NCBI GenBank assembly: GCA_947642745.1
Contig: CANRTU010000013.1
Span: forward strand, 1 to 64,000
Direction: 5' to 3'
Length of the DNA: 64,000 bases
Source of the DNA: an uncultured Eubacterium sp.
GTDB taxonomy: Bacteria > Bacillota > Clostridia > Lachnospirales > Lachnospiraceae
Shown: positions 51,844 through 61,216 of the stretch, piece after piece
Layout of the letters: every line of letters begins with the position of its first letter
How positions within the stretch are numbered: position 1 is the first letter of the stretch
The notes under the pieces: generated by a model
What the model was told of the DNA's origin: nothing
Database searches by the model: none
What the model saw: the letters and a program-made list of their open reading frames with translations, nothing else
Position numbers and translations under genes: made by a program

Positions 51844-52911
51844 ATGAAAAAAAATATTTTGGTTGTAGATGACTCTGCACTCATGAGAAGGGCTATCTGT
51901 GATATAATCAACGCAGGTAATGATTTTGAAGCGACAGATACATGCAGAGATGGATTGGAAGCATATGAAAAAATAAAGAACGGCAGCTATGCGGCTGTCC
52001 TTCTGGACATTAACATGCCAAGAATGAATGGTCTGGAGCTTCTGCAAAGATTACGAAAGGAGAACATCCCTGCTACAGTAATCATCGTCAGCTCCCTGGC
52101 AAAAGAAGAGGCGCCTGTTACCTTAAAGGCGCTTGATTACGGGGCTCTTGATTTTATAACAAAGCCTACTAATATTGTGGAAGCCAAAGGAGCAGAGTTC
52201 CGTACGGCGCTGGAAGCGCTTGTAAATTCTGTTTTGTCCAAAAACAAGAAAAAGCCAGTATCGCTGGCGGCAGCGAAACAGGGCGTACGCCAGACCGTAA
52301 AGGCAGTGCCGAAAAAGCAGCCGTCAGGAGACAAAAAGCTGGTGGCAGTGGCATGTTCCACCGGGGGACCACGCTCCCTGCAGAGCGTGGTGCCATATCT
52401 GGATAAAGCGCTGGACGCCCCGGTAGTTCTGGTACAGCATATGCCGTCCGGTTTTACCAGATCCATGGCGGAACGGCTTAACGAGCTGAGCAAAGTAGAA
52501 GTAAAGGAAGCCGGGGAAAATGATATATTGAAAAAAGGATGCGTCTATGTGGCTCCGGGTGGTTATCATCTGGAAATTGTGCCTTTAAGGGATGGAAATC
52601 ACAAGATTCATTTATCAGACGCTCCTCCTATCGGTGGTCTGCGGCCCTGTGCGAATGTGATGTACAAATCGCTGAAACGGTCAACATTTGACCAGATTAT
52701 ATGCGTGGTGCTCACTGGCATGGGAGCGGATGGAACAGAAGGGATCCGTGATCTGAACCAGACGAAGCCGATTTATGTCATTTCCCAGGATGAAGCAAGC
52801 TGTGTCGTATACGGTATGCCGAAAGCTATCGTAGAGGCAGGGCTGTCTGACGAGGTAGTACCGCTCACGGGTGTTCCCAAAAGTATATTAAACCAAGTGG
52901 GGGTAAAATAA
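51844..52911 (+). CDS. cheB: Chemotaxis methylesterase/deamidase CheB
   Basis: A 355-residue protein. Receiver domain with phosphorylation site D55 in AVLLDINMPRMNG; linker; methylesterase domain with catalytic triad S172 (VACSTGGPRSLQ), H199 (VLVQHMPSGFT) and D296 (TGMGADGTEG). It removes methyl groups from receptors. ATG 51844 is 5 bp after the previous stop, upstream in-frame ATG 51799 being inside the ycgR-like gene. Translation probably coupled. No cheR is in the window. Confidence 0.94.
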   Translation: MKKNILVVDDSALMRRAICDIINAGNDFEATDTCRDGLEAYEKIKNGSYAAVLLDINMPRMNGLELLQRLRKENIPATVIIVSSLAKEEAPVTLKALDYGALDFITKPTNIVEAKGAEFRTALEALVNSVLSKNKKKPVSLAAAKQGVRQTVKAVPKKQPSGDKKLVAVACSTGGPRSLQSVVPYLDKALDAPVVLVQHMPSGFTRSMAERLNELSKVEVKEAGENDILKKGCVYVAPGGYHLEIVPLRDGNHKIHLSDAPPIGGLRPCANVMYKSLKRSTFDQIICVVLTGMGADGTEGIRDLNQTKPIYVISQDEASCVVYGMPKAIVEAGLSDEVVPLTGVPKSILNQVGVK

Positions 52912-52912
52912 T

Positions 52913-55027
52913 ATGGATGTAAGTCAATATCTGGAGATTTTTATTGATGAGACCGCAGAGCATATCCAGAATCTGAGCGACAATATTATGGCACTGGAGA
53001 ATGAACCGGAAGACCATGATGTGATTAACGAGATTTTCCGTGCCGCCCATTCCCTCAAGGGTATGGCAGGTACCATGGGATTTAAACGTATGCAGCATCT
53101 GACCCATGACATGGAAAACGTATTCCAGGAAGTCCGTAATGATAAAATCAAGGTGACCGGCGATATTATCGACGTACTGTTCCAGTGTCTGGATGCCATC
53201 GAAGGATATCTGAATATTATCAAAGAGACTTCCGATGAGGGAACCAACGATAACGAAGCCATTATTACAGCGTTAAACGGTATTCTGGCCGGCGACGGAG
53301 CAGCTGCGTCCGCACCGGCAGCGCCGAAGGAAGAAAAGAAAAAAGAAGACGGCGCCCATCGGAAGAAATATCTGGAGCTGGATTTAACAGCAAGCGACAG
53401 GGACGCCATCAAGCTGGCGGAAGAAAGCGGACGGAAAGTTTTTGGATTTACGGTGTATATCCAGAAAGACTGTCTGCTAAAGGCGGCAAGGGCGTTTCTT
53501 GTATTTAAGGCTGTAGAGGAATTTGCGGATATTTTTATTTACAATCCGGATACGCAGGATATTGAAGATGAGAAGTTCGATCTGGATTTCAGTTTTTTCG
53601 CGGCTGTGGATAACGGGGAGATCGAACCAATTATTGAAGCGGCGAAGGTAGTTTCTGAAATCGACGAAGTAATTGGTGAACGGGTGAAATACGAAATGCT
53701 GGCGCCTGCGAAAAAACAAGAGGCGGATAAAGAAGAGGAAAGCCAGACTGCGACTCAGGATGAGACCCGGTCCACAGCCCTTGCCAGGACACCGGCAACC
53801 GCTCCCGCAAAAGCAGATACAGCAAAGGCTTCTGCGGCAAAGGGAAAATCTGTTAATAAACCGGTGGCGAACCGGACCGTACGTGTGGATATTGAAAAGC
53901 TGGACGCTTTGATGAACCAGGTCAGCGAGCTGATCATAGCAAAGAACAGTCTGATTTCCCTCAGTACAAATGAAGAAGGAGGCAGCCCGAGCAGCCAGTC
54001 CTTCCATGACCAGATCGAGTATCTGGAGCGGATTACCACCAGCCTGCATGAATCGGTCATGAAGGTGCGGATGGTACCGATTGAGAGTGTAGTAGCCAAA
54101 TTCCCACGTATGATCAGGGATCTTTCCCGTAAACTGAATAAGAAAATGGAACTGTATATGACGGGTGAGGACACGGAGCTGGACCGTACTGTGGTAGACC
54201 AGATCGGGGATCCGTTACAGCATCTGCTGCGTAATTCTGCGGATCATGGTCTGGAAAGCGCAGAACTTCGTCTGCAAAGGGGCAAGCCGGAGACAGGTTC
54301 CATCCATCTGAAAGCATATCAGGAAGGCAATAACGTTATCATTGAAGTTGGCGATGATGGTAACGGCATTGACACAGAAACTGTCAGGAACAAAGCCATT
54401 GAACGGGGGATTGTGACACCGGAACAGGCGATGAATCTGACCCAGAAGGAAATTATTGATTTTCTGTTCATGCCAAGTTTTTCCATGGCAAAGAAAATCA
54501 CAGACGTATCCGGACGTGGCGTTGGTCTGGACGTGGTGAAATCAAATATTGAAGCGCTGGGCGGCGATGTAGAGGTCAAGAGCAGGCTGGGCGAAGGTTC
54601 CCGCTTTATCGTACGCCTGCCGTTAACACTCGCCATTATCCAGGCGCTGCTGGTAGAAGTACGTAATGAGCTGTTTGCCATTGCCCTGGGTTCCATTACG
54701 GCAATTGAGGACGTGGCGATTTCTGATATCAAATATGTTCAGGCAGAGGAAGTGATTAATCTGCGTGGCACAGTCGTTCCTTTAGTACGCCTGAACCGGA
54801 TACTGGATATTGAGCCGCCGGAAGAAGAGCCGGAGAATCTGACAGTAGTTATTGTAAGCAAAGGCGAGAAACAGGCTGGTCTTATCGTGGATAAACTGCT
54901 GGGACAACAGGAAATCGTTATCAAGTCACTTGGCAAATTTATCAGTAACAGCAAGATTATCAGCGGGGCAACCATTCTGGGTGATGGTGAAATCGCTTTA
55001 ATCCTGGATGTGAATACATTAATGTAA
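52913..55027 (+). CDS. cheA: Chemotaxis histidine kinase CheA
   Basis: A 704-residue kinase. P1 Hpt domain with H46 in FRAAHSLKGMAGTMGF; P2 domain (about 150-265) followed by an Ala/Thr/Lys-rich linker; P3 dimerisation (VDIEKLDALMNQVSELIIAK); P4 kinase with HLLRNSADHGLE (N box), EVGDDGNGID (G1), FLFMPSFSM and GRGVGLDVVKSNIEALGGDV; P5 CheW-like (IIQALLVEVRNELFAIALGS). Starts one base after the cheB stop, implying coupling. Confidence 0.96.
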   Translation: MDVSQYLEIFIDETAEHIQNLSDNIMALENEPEDHDVINEIFRAAHSLKGMAGTMGFKRMQHLTHDMENVFQEVRNDKIKVTGDIIDVLFQCLDAIEGYLNIIKETSDEGTNDNEAIITALNGILAGDGAAASAPAAPKEEKKKEDGAHRKKYLELDLTASDRDAIKLAEESGRKVFGFTVYIQKDCLLKAARAFLVFKAVEEFADIFIYNPDTQDIEDEKFDLDFSFFAAVDNGEIEPIIEAAKVVSEIDEVIGERVKYEMLAPAKKQEADKEEESQTATQDETRSTALARTPATAPAKADTAKASAAKGKSVNKPVANRTVRVDIEKLDALMNQVSELIIAKNSLISLSTNEEGGSPSSQSFHDQIEYLERITTSLHESVMKVRMVPIESVVAKFPRMIRDLSRKLNKKMELYMTGEDTELDRTVVDQIGDPLQHLLRNSADHGLESAELRLQRGKPETGSIHLKAYQEGNNVIIEVGDDGNGIDTETVRNKAIERGIVTPEQAMNLTQKEIIDFLFMPSFSMAKKITDVSGRGVGLDVVKSNIEALGGDVEVKSRLGEGSRFIVRLPLTLAIIQALLVEVRNELFAIALGSITAIEDVAISDIKYVQAEEVINLRGTVVPLVRLNRILDIEPPEEEPENLTVVIVSKGEKQAGLIVDKLLGQQEIVIKSLGKFISNSKIISGATILGDGEIALILDVNTLM

Positions 55028-55041
55028 CGGGGGTGGCAGCA

Positions 55042-55503
55042 TTGGATTATATGGAAATACCGCAGGAGACGAAAAAACAGTATATCGTCGTAAAGATCGG
55101 CAGTGAGCAGTACGGAATAGATATCAGTTACATAGACAATATTGTGCGGATGCAGAAAATTACCAGGGTTCCAACCTCCCAGTTTTATTTTAAAGGAGTG
55201 ATCAATCTGCGTGGCGAGGTAATTCCCGTGATGAGTATCCGCCGCAAAATGGGGCTGGAGGACGATTTATATACGAACGCTTCACGAATTATTATTTTAA
55301 AGTTTGAACAAAAGGACGCACTGGGGATTGTGGTGGATGAAGTCAGGGAAGTGATTAATCTGGGTCCCAGTGATATAGATAAAGTATCCCACAGTCCGAA
55401 AGAAACAAAAGAAATGTTTATCAACGGGATTGGGAAACATGGCGAGGAACTCGTTTCGCTGTTTGATATCAATGCGATTATTGACGAACATGAGATTGCT
55501 TAG
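55042..55503 (+). CDS. cheW: Chemotaxis coupling protein CheW
   Basis: A 153-residue adaptor linking receptors to CheA. TTG 55042 is preferred (GGGGG at 55029-55033, 8-bp spacer); GTG 55033 overlaps the RBS and ATG 55051 is a third choice. Family motifs: YIVVKIGSEQYGIDISYIDN, GVINLRGEVIPVMSIRRKMG, ALGIVVDEVREVINL. Followed by a 185-bp gap with two hairpins before cheC. Confidence 0.94.
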   Translation: MDYMEIPQETKKQYIVVKIGSEQYGIDISYIDNIVRMQKITRVPTSQFYFKGVINLRGEVIPVMSIRRKMGLEDDLYTNASRIIILKFEQKDALGIVVDEVREVINLGPSDIDKVSHSPKETKEMFINGIGKHGEELVSLFDINAIIDEHEIA

Positions 55504-55560
55504 GGCGTGTCTGATACAGAGTTTTCCGCAGAAAGGATGCTGCGGGAAAGAAAAAGAAAT

Positions 55561-55634
55561 TATACCTTAACAGGTATAGAAGATACTAAAGCTACGGATG
55601 ATATAGTGAGACTGTGGGATGGTCTCACTATATC
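55561..55634 (+). promoter_or_regulatory. Two hairpins in the cheW-cheC gap
   Basis: TATACC/GGTATA (55561-55578), then CTAAAGCTACGG, then a perfect 13-bp stem GATATAGTGAGAC (55600-55612) with GTCTCACTATATC (55622-55634). No T-run follows. CTAAAGCTACGG is reminiscent of the class I c-di-GMP aptamer core, but the 3' receptor helix is not seen. Could be an attenuator or an mRNA-processing element. Confidence 0.45.
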
Positions 55635-55688
55635 TTATATTTGCAAAATCATTGAACCGGGAGCGGCAGACAGGGAGAGTTTAATTAA

Positions 55689-56309
55689 ATGAGTAAGTTT
55701 ACATTTGATGAAATTAACAGCATGTACGTTGATGTATTAAAAGAGATCGGCAATATTGGTGCGGGAAACGCAACTACCGCAGTAGCGACAATGCTGAATA
55801 TGAAATTGAGAATGGAGGTTCCGAACGTAAAGCTGATGGCGGTGCAGGAGTTAAATACGGCAATCGGCTCTGAGGAGGAACAGATCGTAGGAATTTATCA
55901 GAGTGTGGGAAAAGATATTGAAGGCAGCCTGATGTTCCTGCTAAAAATGAATACGGCACATTATCTGGTTTCCCGTCTGATGGGACGACAGCCGGAATAT
56001 GGGAAAGAGTTTGATGAAATGGATTTATCCGCCATGAAAGAGATTGGAAATATTTTCGCAAGCTCTTATGTGTCTGCGTTGTCTGCAATGACCAATTTAA
56101 AGATTGCCCTTTCAGTACCTTACATTGCTGTAGATATGGCCGGTGCGATATTAAGTATCCCGGCTATCCAGTTCGGACAGTTTGGCGATAATGCGCTGCT
56201 GATCGAAACCTCCTTCGGCAGTGAGATTATGCTGGATGGTTATTTTATACTTTTACCAGAACTGGATTCTTATGACAAAATATTAACATCGCTGGGAATT
56301 ATGCTTTGA
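55689..56309 (+). CDS. cheC: CheY-P phosphatase CheC
   Basis: A 206-residue phosphatase. Both active-site motifs are intact: VLKEIGNIGAGNATTA (E19, N22) and AMKEIGNIFASSYVSAL. It dephosphorylates CheY-P and is stimulated by CheD, the next gene but one reading frame away (53 bp). RBS GGGAGAG. Family members with two motifs are the more active kind. Confidence 0.94.
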   Translation: MSKFTFDEINSMYVDVLKEIGNIGAGNATTAVATMLNMKLRMEVPNVKLMAVQELNTAIGSEEEQIVGIYQSVGKDIEGSLMFLLKMNTAHYLVSRLMGRQPEYGKEFDEMDLSAMKEIGNIFASSYVSALSAMTNLKIALSVPYIAVDMAGAILSIPAIQFGQFGDNALLIETSFGSEIMLDGYFILLPELDSYDKILTSLGIML

Positions 56310-56362
56310 GAGGTGTAATGGTGCAGTTTTGACATTTATTTGGGAGAGTGCAGGAAATTATA

Positions 56363-56848
56363 ATGAGTCAGATGATAAAAGTTGGAATGGCGGACCTGAA
56401 TATTTGCAAGAGTCCGAATGCGATTACAACACTTGGACTTGGGTCCTGTATTGGAATCGCGCTTTATGATCCGGTAACCAAAATAGGCGGTCTGGCACAT
56501 ATTATGCTGCCAGACAGTACAAAGATCAGAAATAATTCAAATATCGCAAAGTTTGCGGATACCGGAATCACTGAGCTGGTAAAGCGCATGACCCGGGCAG
56601 GAGCAAGTAAACAGCGCATGGTAGCCAAAATTGCCGGCGGCGCCAAGATGTTTGAAGTATCAGGACCGGATGCGATTGGCAGTATCGGTATGAAAAACGC
56701 AATTGCTTCCAGAATGAAACTGAAGGAGTTGGGGATACGCCTCATTGCGGAAGATACGGGACTGAATTATGGGCGTACGGTGGAACTGCATTGCGATACA
56801 GGTCAATATTACATAAAATCAGTTGGCAGGCCGCTCAAAATAATTTGA
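56363..56848 (+). CDS. cheD: Chemoreceptor glutamine deamidase CheD
   Basis: A 161-residue enzyme converting receptor Gln to Glu and binding CheC. Catalytic Cys C29 in TLGLGSCIGIALYD and His H46 in GGLAHIMLP; the tail has TGLNYGRTVELHCDTG. ATG 56363 (AGGA, 9-bp spacer); a GTG at 56348 abuts the GGGAGA. Partner of CheC and CheY-P in adaptation. Confidence 0.94.
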   Translation: MSQMIKVGMADLNICKSPNAITTLGLGSCIGIALYDPVTKIGGLAHIMLPDSTKIRNNSNIAKFADTGITELVKRMTRAGASKQRMVAKIAGGAKMFEVSGPDAIGSIGMKNAIASRMKLKELGIRLIAEDTGLNYGRTVELHCDTGQYYIKSVGRPLKII

Positions 56849-56873
56849 CGGAAAGAGTAACAGGAGGAAGTAT

Positions 56874-57149
56874 ATGAAAACAAAACCAATTCCTGCAATT
56901 GTAATGCTTACCGCTGGTCTGGTATTGTGCATTATGTCAGTCATATATGATTATGGTTTTTCTTTTCTGGTACGTACACTGGTATGGGTGCTTATAGGGT
57001 TTTATATTCTGGGATATATTATCAAGATTGTGCTTGATATGAACATGAATAAACTGGATGATGAGATTACTGCAGATGATCTTGGATTTAAGGACGGAGA
57101 AATTCTTGAGGATATGGATATGGAGCTTGTAGAAGAAGCTGAAGATTAA
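56874..57149 (+). CDS. Small two-helix membrane protein between cheD and sigD
   Basis: A 91-residue protein. Two membrane helices (PAIVMLTAGLVLCIMSVIYD and LVRTLVWVLIGFYILGYIIK) are followed by an acidic cytoplasmic tail (KLDDEITADDLGFKDGEILE...). RBS AGGAGG. It is embedded in the operon between cheD and sigD, so a flagellar or chemotaxis role is likely, but I do not recognise a named family. Confidence 0.7.
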   Translation: MKTKPIPAIVMLTAGLVLCIMSVIYDYGFSFLVRTLVWVLIGFYILGYIIKIVLDMNMNKLDDEITADDLGFKDGEILEDMDMELVEEAED

Positions 57150-57216
57150 GACAGATCCTGCAGCTGCCCGGTAACGGGCCGGGGAGATGGAGAAAAAGGA
57201 CTGCCTGGAGGTTAAC

Positions 57217-57984
57217 ATGAAAAAGGTTTCAAAAGAACAGCTTTGGGAGATGTATCAGGTCAACCGGACTTCAGAGTTACGTGAACAGATTATTCTTGAG
57301 TATGCGCCGCTCGTTAAGGTTGTTGCCGGCAGGTTAAGCATGTATCTTGGGTATAATGTGGAATATGACGATCTGGTCAGTTATGGTATTTTTGGACTGA
57401 TTGATGCCATTGACAAGTTTGATATGGGCAAGGAAGTGAAGTTTGAAACTTATGCCAGCCTGAGAATCCGTGGAGCGATTCTGGATCAGATCCGCAAGAT
57501 GGACTGGATTCCCAGGACAGTCCGCCAGAAACAGAAGAAAATTGACGAAGCGATCAAACGGGTAGAGATGCAGACCGGAAAGACTGCCCTGGATGAAGAA
57601 ATCGCACAGGAACTGGGATTAACAGGCGGGGAGCTGACTGAGTGGCAGTCCCAGCTGAAAGTAACAAATGTGGTTTCCCTGAATGAGTTTATAGAACAGG
57701 GAACGGAGCCGGTGATGGATGCGAGGCACAATTCACATTTCATCCAGCCGGAAGAGCGGGTACAGGAGACAGAATTAAAGGAAAAGCTGCAGGAAGCGAT
57801 GGAGAAGCTGACGGAGAAAGAAAAGCGGGTGATCCTGCTGTATTACTATGAAGATCTGACACTGAAAGAAATCAGCAGGATTCTGGAGGTTTCAGAATCC
57901 AGGGTTTCCCAGCTGCATACAAAAGCGCTGTCAAAAATGCAGAAAATGATGGGGCCGTATATGGAGATTCTTGTGGCACGATAA
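57217..57984 (+). CDS. sigD: Flagellar sigma factor SigmaD (sigma-28, FliA/WhiG family)
   Basis: A 255-residue factor. ATG 57217 has RBS TGGAGG; the upstream extension lacks one. Region 2: EYAPLVKVVAGRLSMYLGYN, DDLVSYGIFGLIDAIDKFDM, VKFETYASLRIRGAILDQIR with DWIPRTVRQK (region 3). Region 4: LTEKEKRVILLYYYEDLTLK with ISRILEVSESRVSQLHTKAL. It transcribes late flagellar and autolysin genes. Position near the end of the operon matches B. subtilis. Confidence 0.95.
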   Translation: MKKVSKEQLWEMYQVNRTSELREQIILEYAPLVKVVAGRLSMYLGYNVEYDDLVSYGIFGLIDAIDKFDMGKEVKFETYASLRIRGAILDQIRKMDWIPRTVRQKQKKIDEAIKRVEMQTGKTALDEEIAQELGLTGGELTEWQSQLKVTNVVSLNEFIEQGTEPVMDARHNSHFIQPEERVQETELKEKLQEAMEKLTEKEKRVILLYYYEDLTLKEISRILEVSESRVSQLHTKALSKMQKMMGPYMEILVAR

Positions 57985-58126
57985 CTGTATACATGACAGA
58001 AGGTTCAGGAAATGGATTTTATGTATGGGTTTTCAGAACCGGAGTCAGTAATGCATGAATGAAAGGTATTACAGCCGGGCAGAAAGGGATGACCAGACTG
58101 TCTGGGTATGTAAGAAGGGTGAGCGT

Positions 58127-58450
58127 ATGACAGTACGACCAGTTCATCTGAATGGAATGATTCAGAATACGCAGGATGTGAGCGCAGTCAGACATCAGGA
58201 GAATACCAGGCCTGCCGTAGAGCAGCATAACATTCAGGTAGAAGTAAAACAGAAAGAACAGAGTCAGGCGCAGGAAGTACATGCGAAGGACAATGCTGAT
58301 CCGCAGCAGAAGAAATACGACGCAAAAGAAAAGGGTTCCAATGCCTATGAGAATCAGAAAGGAAAAAAGAAGAAAAAACGTGAAGACCTGCCGGATGGCA
58401 GTGTAAAAGTCAAAAAGCACATATCAGGCGGGTTTGATATTAAGATATAA
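58127..58450 (+). CDS. Small charged protein downstream of sigD
   Basis: A 107-residue hydrophilic protein from ATG 58127 (GGGTGAGCGT upstream), beginning MTVRPVHLNGMIQNTQDVSA and rich in Lys, Gln and Glu, with the strongly basic QKGKKKKKRE near the end and then DLPDGSVKVKKHISGGFDIK. No membrane segment or known domain. Proteins of this pattern occur in other clostridial fla/che operons; function unknown. The frame is open from 58055 but lacks an RBS there. Confidence 0.6.
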   Translation: MTVRPVHLNGMIQNTQDVSAVRHQENTRPAVEQHNIQVEVKQKEQSQAQEVHAKDNADPQQKKYDAKEKGSNAYENQKGKKKKKREDLPDGSVKVKKHISGGFDIKI

Positions 58451-58495
58451 AGATATAAACAGGTTACAGCAGATGATCGTGGAGAGGATGCGTAA

Positions 58496-59272
58496 ATGAC
58501 GGCAATTGAAATTATATTATTAATCGTTGGCATGCTGTTTATTCTGGGCAGCTTCTGGGTAACGGAAAGGCTGTCTTCAGATGAGCTGGAGCATATATCA
58601 GAGCTGAGCAGGGAAGAGATGAGTGTTCTGATGCAGCGTGAGCTGGAAGGTTCAAAGCAGAAGGTGACAAAGCTTGTGGAAGAGACGATAGACGCCACCA
58701 AAGACCGGACGGAGCGGGCGCTGGAACAGCAGACAAATGAAAAGATTATGGCGATTAATGAATATTCCGATACTGTGATTGAGAAGATGAATAAAACTCA
58801 TAATGAGATTATGTTTTTATACAGTATGCTCAACGATAAGCATACGGAACTGACAAATTTTTCTTCCAGCCTTACGCAGCAGCTTCAGGACTTTAAAGAA
58901 CAGGAGGAAGAACTGACCAGTCATTATCTGGAACTGCTCCGGCAGCAGACGCCCCAGTCTGTACAGGCGCCTCAGGAGCAGCCGCCTTCCAATACGGCGC
59001 CGCAGCCTAAAGCGCAGACAGAGCCTGTAGAGGGGGAACAGCCGGCGGAGCCGGAACCGGCTGTCAGGGAAACGGCGGAAGCCGTTGTTCCTTTGCTGCC
59101 AGAGCCGGTGAAGGAAAGTGAGCCGGCGGAGCCGGATATCCGGGAAGAGATCATCCGTCTCTACAGGGAAGGTAAGGATTCCGTGGCAATTGCCCGCAGA
59201 CTGGGTATGGGCGTGGGTGAAGTAAGGCTGATTCTTGGACTTTATAAAGGAGATCATTCAGGTGAAATTTAA
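58496..59272 (+). CDS. SwrB-like membrane protein (DUF6115)
   Basis: A 258-residue protein: an amino membrane helix (IEIILLIVGMLFILGSFWVT), a long coiled coil (about 40-150), a Pro/Glu/Gln linker (about 150-215) and a C-terminal HTH-like end (IREEIIRLYREGKDSVAIAR, then GMGVGEVRLILGLYKG). This layout and the place after sigD match SwrB/YlxL, which promotes flagellar export-gate assembly in B. subtilis. The next gene starts inside its stop region (GTGAAATTTAA). Confidence 0.75.
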   Translation: MTAIEIILLIVGMLFILGSFWVTERLSSDELEHISELSREEMSVLMQRELEGSKQKVTKLVEETIDATKDRTERALEQQTNEKIMAINEYSDTVIEKMNKTHNEIMFLYSMLNDKHTELTNFSSSLTQQLQDFKEQEEELTSHYLELLRQQTPQSVQAPQEQPPSNTAPQPKAQTEPVEGEQPAEPEPAVRETAEAVVPLLPEPVKESEPAEPDIREEIIRLYREGKDSVAIARRLGMGVGEVRLILGLYKGDHSGEI

Positions 59273-59945
59273 ATATTATTTACGGGGAGCGGGAGTCGGC
59301 GTGATAGTGGCAACAGTTGTATTATCGGCCGCATTTCTGTTTCAGGATGAAATGTCCGACGCCCAGATTATCCAGCGTGCCCTGGAGCTGGGAATGGTCA
59401 TGGAAGAGGATACTCCGAAGACGCTGGCGGATATGACAAAGACAGACGACGGGAATAAAGAGAATCCGGATGCCGGGGCGGATGATGAGGGCCAGTCCGG
59501 GGATGATTCACAGGATAAGCAGCCTTCTGATAAAGACGGACCTGATACGGATGATAAGAACACCGGGGCCGGCCAGCCGGAACAGGATCAGAAACCGGAC
59601 AGCCAGAAAAATACGAATGAAAAGGATAATCCTCCAAAGCAGGATGGAAACGGAGGAGATACAGACAATCAGACAGACTCCCCGGACGATACGAAACCGG
59701 AAAATCCGGATAATGGGAATCCGGATATTTCTAATGGAAATAAAGTAACGGTAACGATTGTAGGCGGGGATGTGTCCAGGACAGTGTCAGCGAAAGTGTT
59801 TGAAGCCGGCCTTGTAGAAAGCGCAGATGAGTTTAATGCGTTTCTCGGGTCAAATAATTATGACAACCAGCTGCAGCCGGGTACTTATGAGATTACAAAA
59901 GGCGCTTCTTTTGATGAGATCGCAAGGATACTGACGTCACGGTAA
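59262..59945 (+). CDS. Membrane protein with a YceG/MltG-like LysM-type domain
   Basis: A 227-residue protein from GTG 59262 (RBS AAAGGAG, 9-bp spacer), overlapping the previous stop. One membrane helix (GVGVIVATVVLSAAFLF), a short helical part, then about 100 residues dominated by Asp, Asn, Gly, Pro, Lys and Gln, and a C-terminal domain (KVTVTIVGGDVSRTVSAKVF with LQPGTYEITKGASFDEIARI) like the substrate-recognition module of MltG. The catalytic transglycosylase domain is absent, so it may bind peptidoglycan near the basal body. Function inferred only. Confidence 0.65.
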   Translation: MKFKYYLRGAGVGVIVATVVLSAAFLFQDEMSDAQIIQRALELGMVMEEDTPKTLADMTKTDDGNKENPDAGADDEGQSGDDSQDKQPSDKDGPDTDDKNTGAGQPEQDQKPDSQKNTNEKDNPPKQDGNGGDTDNQTDSPDDTKPENPDNGNPDISNGNKVTVTIVGGDVSRTVSAKVFEAGLVESADEFNAFLGSNNYDNQLQPGTYEITKGASFDEIARILTSR

Positions 59946-60360
59946 TGGCTGAAGTATTTTTCAGCGGCGGACAGATAATAAAATATAATATCATATCAGT
60001 GATATACAGCCTCTTTTTCGTTCATTTGCGGACCTTAAAAGAGGCTGAATGTCTGTCTGGGAAACTGTCCGGTCTGTGTGATACGGTGTCAGTAACGTAA
60101 ACCGTCTGTTATCCATACTGAAAATGCCGGATAAAAAGTGGTGCGGCTGACAGTAACGGTATCCTCTGGGTAAAGCGGTCTGCAGGCGGAGACCGGGTGG
60201 AAGTTTTTTGGAAAAATACTTGCAACCATTTTTCAGCTGTGCTATAGTAGTTAAGTCAAAAAAATCACATATGTGGAGCGTAACAGGTGCCCGTATTCAT
60301 ACTGGGTCGGAGCGTATTGGGAAGCATATGGAAGCAGATAACCAGATGGAGGAAAGAGAT
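59946..60360. other. Non-coding stretch between the fla/che operon and rpsB
   Basis: Contains AGCCTCTTTT (60008-60017) paired with AAAAGAGGCT (60037-60046), a possible end of the operon although the T-run lies on the 5' arm, and the rpsB promoter at 60220-60248. The leader before rpsB (60255-60360) may hold the S2 autoregulatory site; I see no clear structure to assign. Confidence 0.55.
60220..60248 (+). promoter_or_regulatory. rpsB-tsf promoter
   Basis: TTGCAA (60220-60225), 17-bp spacer, TATAGT (60243-60248), giving a leader of about 105 nt before rpsB. Confidence 0.65.
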
Positions 60361-61089
60361 ATGAGCGTTATTTCAATGAAACAGTTACTGGAAGCGGGCG
60401 TACATTTTGGACATCAGACAAGAAGATGGAATCCTAAAATGGCTCCATACATTTACACAGAGCGGAATGGAATCTATATTATAGATCTGCAGAAATCCGT
60501 CGGAAAAGTAGATGAAGCTTACAATGCGGTAGCAGACATCGTGGCCAATGGCGGAACGATTCTGTTTGTAGGTACCAAGAAGCAGGCGCAGGACGCAATT
60601 AAAACAGAAGCAGAACGCTGTGGCATGTTTTATGTCAATGAGCGGTGGCTGGGTGGTATGCTGACGAATTTCAAAACGATCCGCAGCCGTATCTTAAAGC
60701 TTAAGAGCATTGAAAAAATGGAAGAAGACGGAACTTTTGACGTACTGCCTAAGAAAGAAGTGCTTGCGTTAAAGAAGCTGCAGGATAAACTGGAGAAAAA
60801 TCTGGGCGGCATTAAGGAAATGGACAGAATTCCTGACGCTATTTTCATCGTGGATCCAAAGAAAGAAAGAATCTGTGTACAGGAAGCGCATACACTTGGC
60901 ATTCCGCTGATTGGCATTGCGGATACAAACTGTGATCCGGAAGAACTGGATTTTGTCATTCCTGGCAATGACGACGCAATCCGTGCGGTAAAACTGATTG
61001 TTTCCAAGATGGCGGATGCGGTCATTGAGGCGAAACAGGGTGAAGCAGAAGACGTGGCAGAAGAAATGGAAGAAGCTGCGGAAGCATAA
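60361..61089 (+). CDS. rpsB: 30S ribosomal protein S2
   Basis: A 242-residue protein. ATG 60361 (RBS ATGGAGGAAAG) gives the standard start [20 protein letters not shown], followed by [20 protein letters not shown], then [39 protein letters not shown] and [20 protein letters not shown]. The frame extends to 60208 without homology. First gene of the rpsB-tsf pair, in the same place after the fla/che operon as in Bacillus. Confidence 0.97.
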   Translation: MSVISMKQLLEAGVHFGHQTRRWNPKMAPYIYTERNGIYIIDLQKSVGKVDEAYNAVADIVANGGTILFVGTKKQAQDAIKTEAERCGMFYVNERWLGGMLTNFKTIRSRILKLKSIEKMEEDGTFDVLPKKEVLALKKLQDKLEKNLGGIKEMDRIPDAIFIVDPKKERICVQEAHTLGIPLIGIADTNCDPEELDFVIPGNDDAIRAVKLIVSKMADAVIEAKQGEAEDVAEEMEEAAEA

Positions 61090-61216
61090 TAAAAGCGTTT
61101 CATGAACGTTTTGAATAGATCAAGTCGTATGCGGATCTGTATGGTCTGTAAAAGTATACTAAATAACAGAAGCGGGGATGTCTGTGCGTCCCTGTGAATA
61201 GCTGGAGGAAAATAAA

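Noticed and set aside
55507..55692. 61-codon frame between cheW and cheC
   Set aside because: GTG without RBS, runs straight through two hairpins, ends inside the cheC start; non-coding structure is the better explanation.
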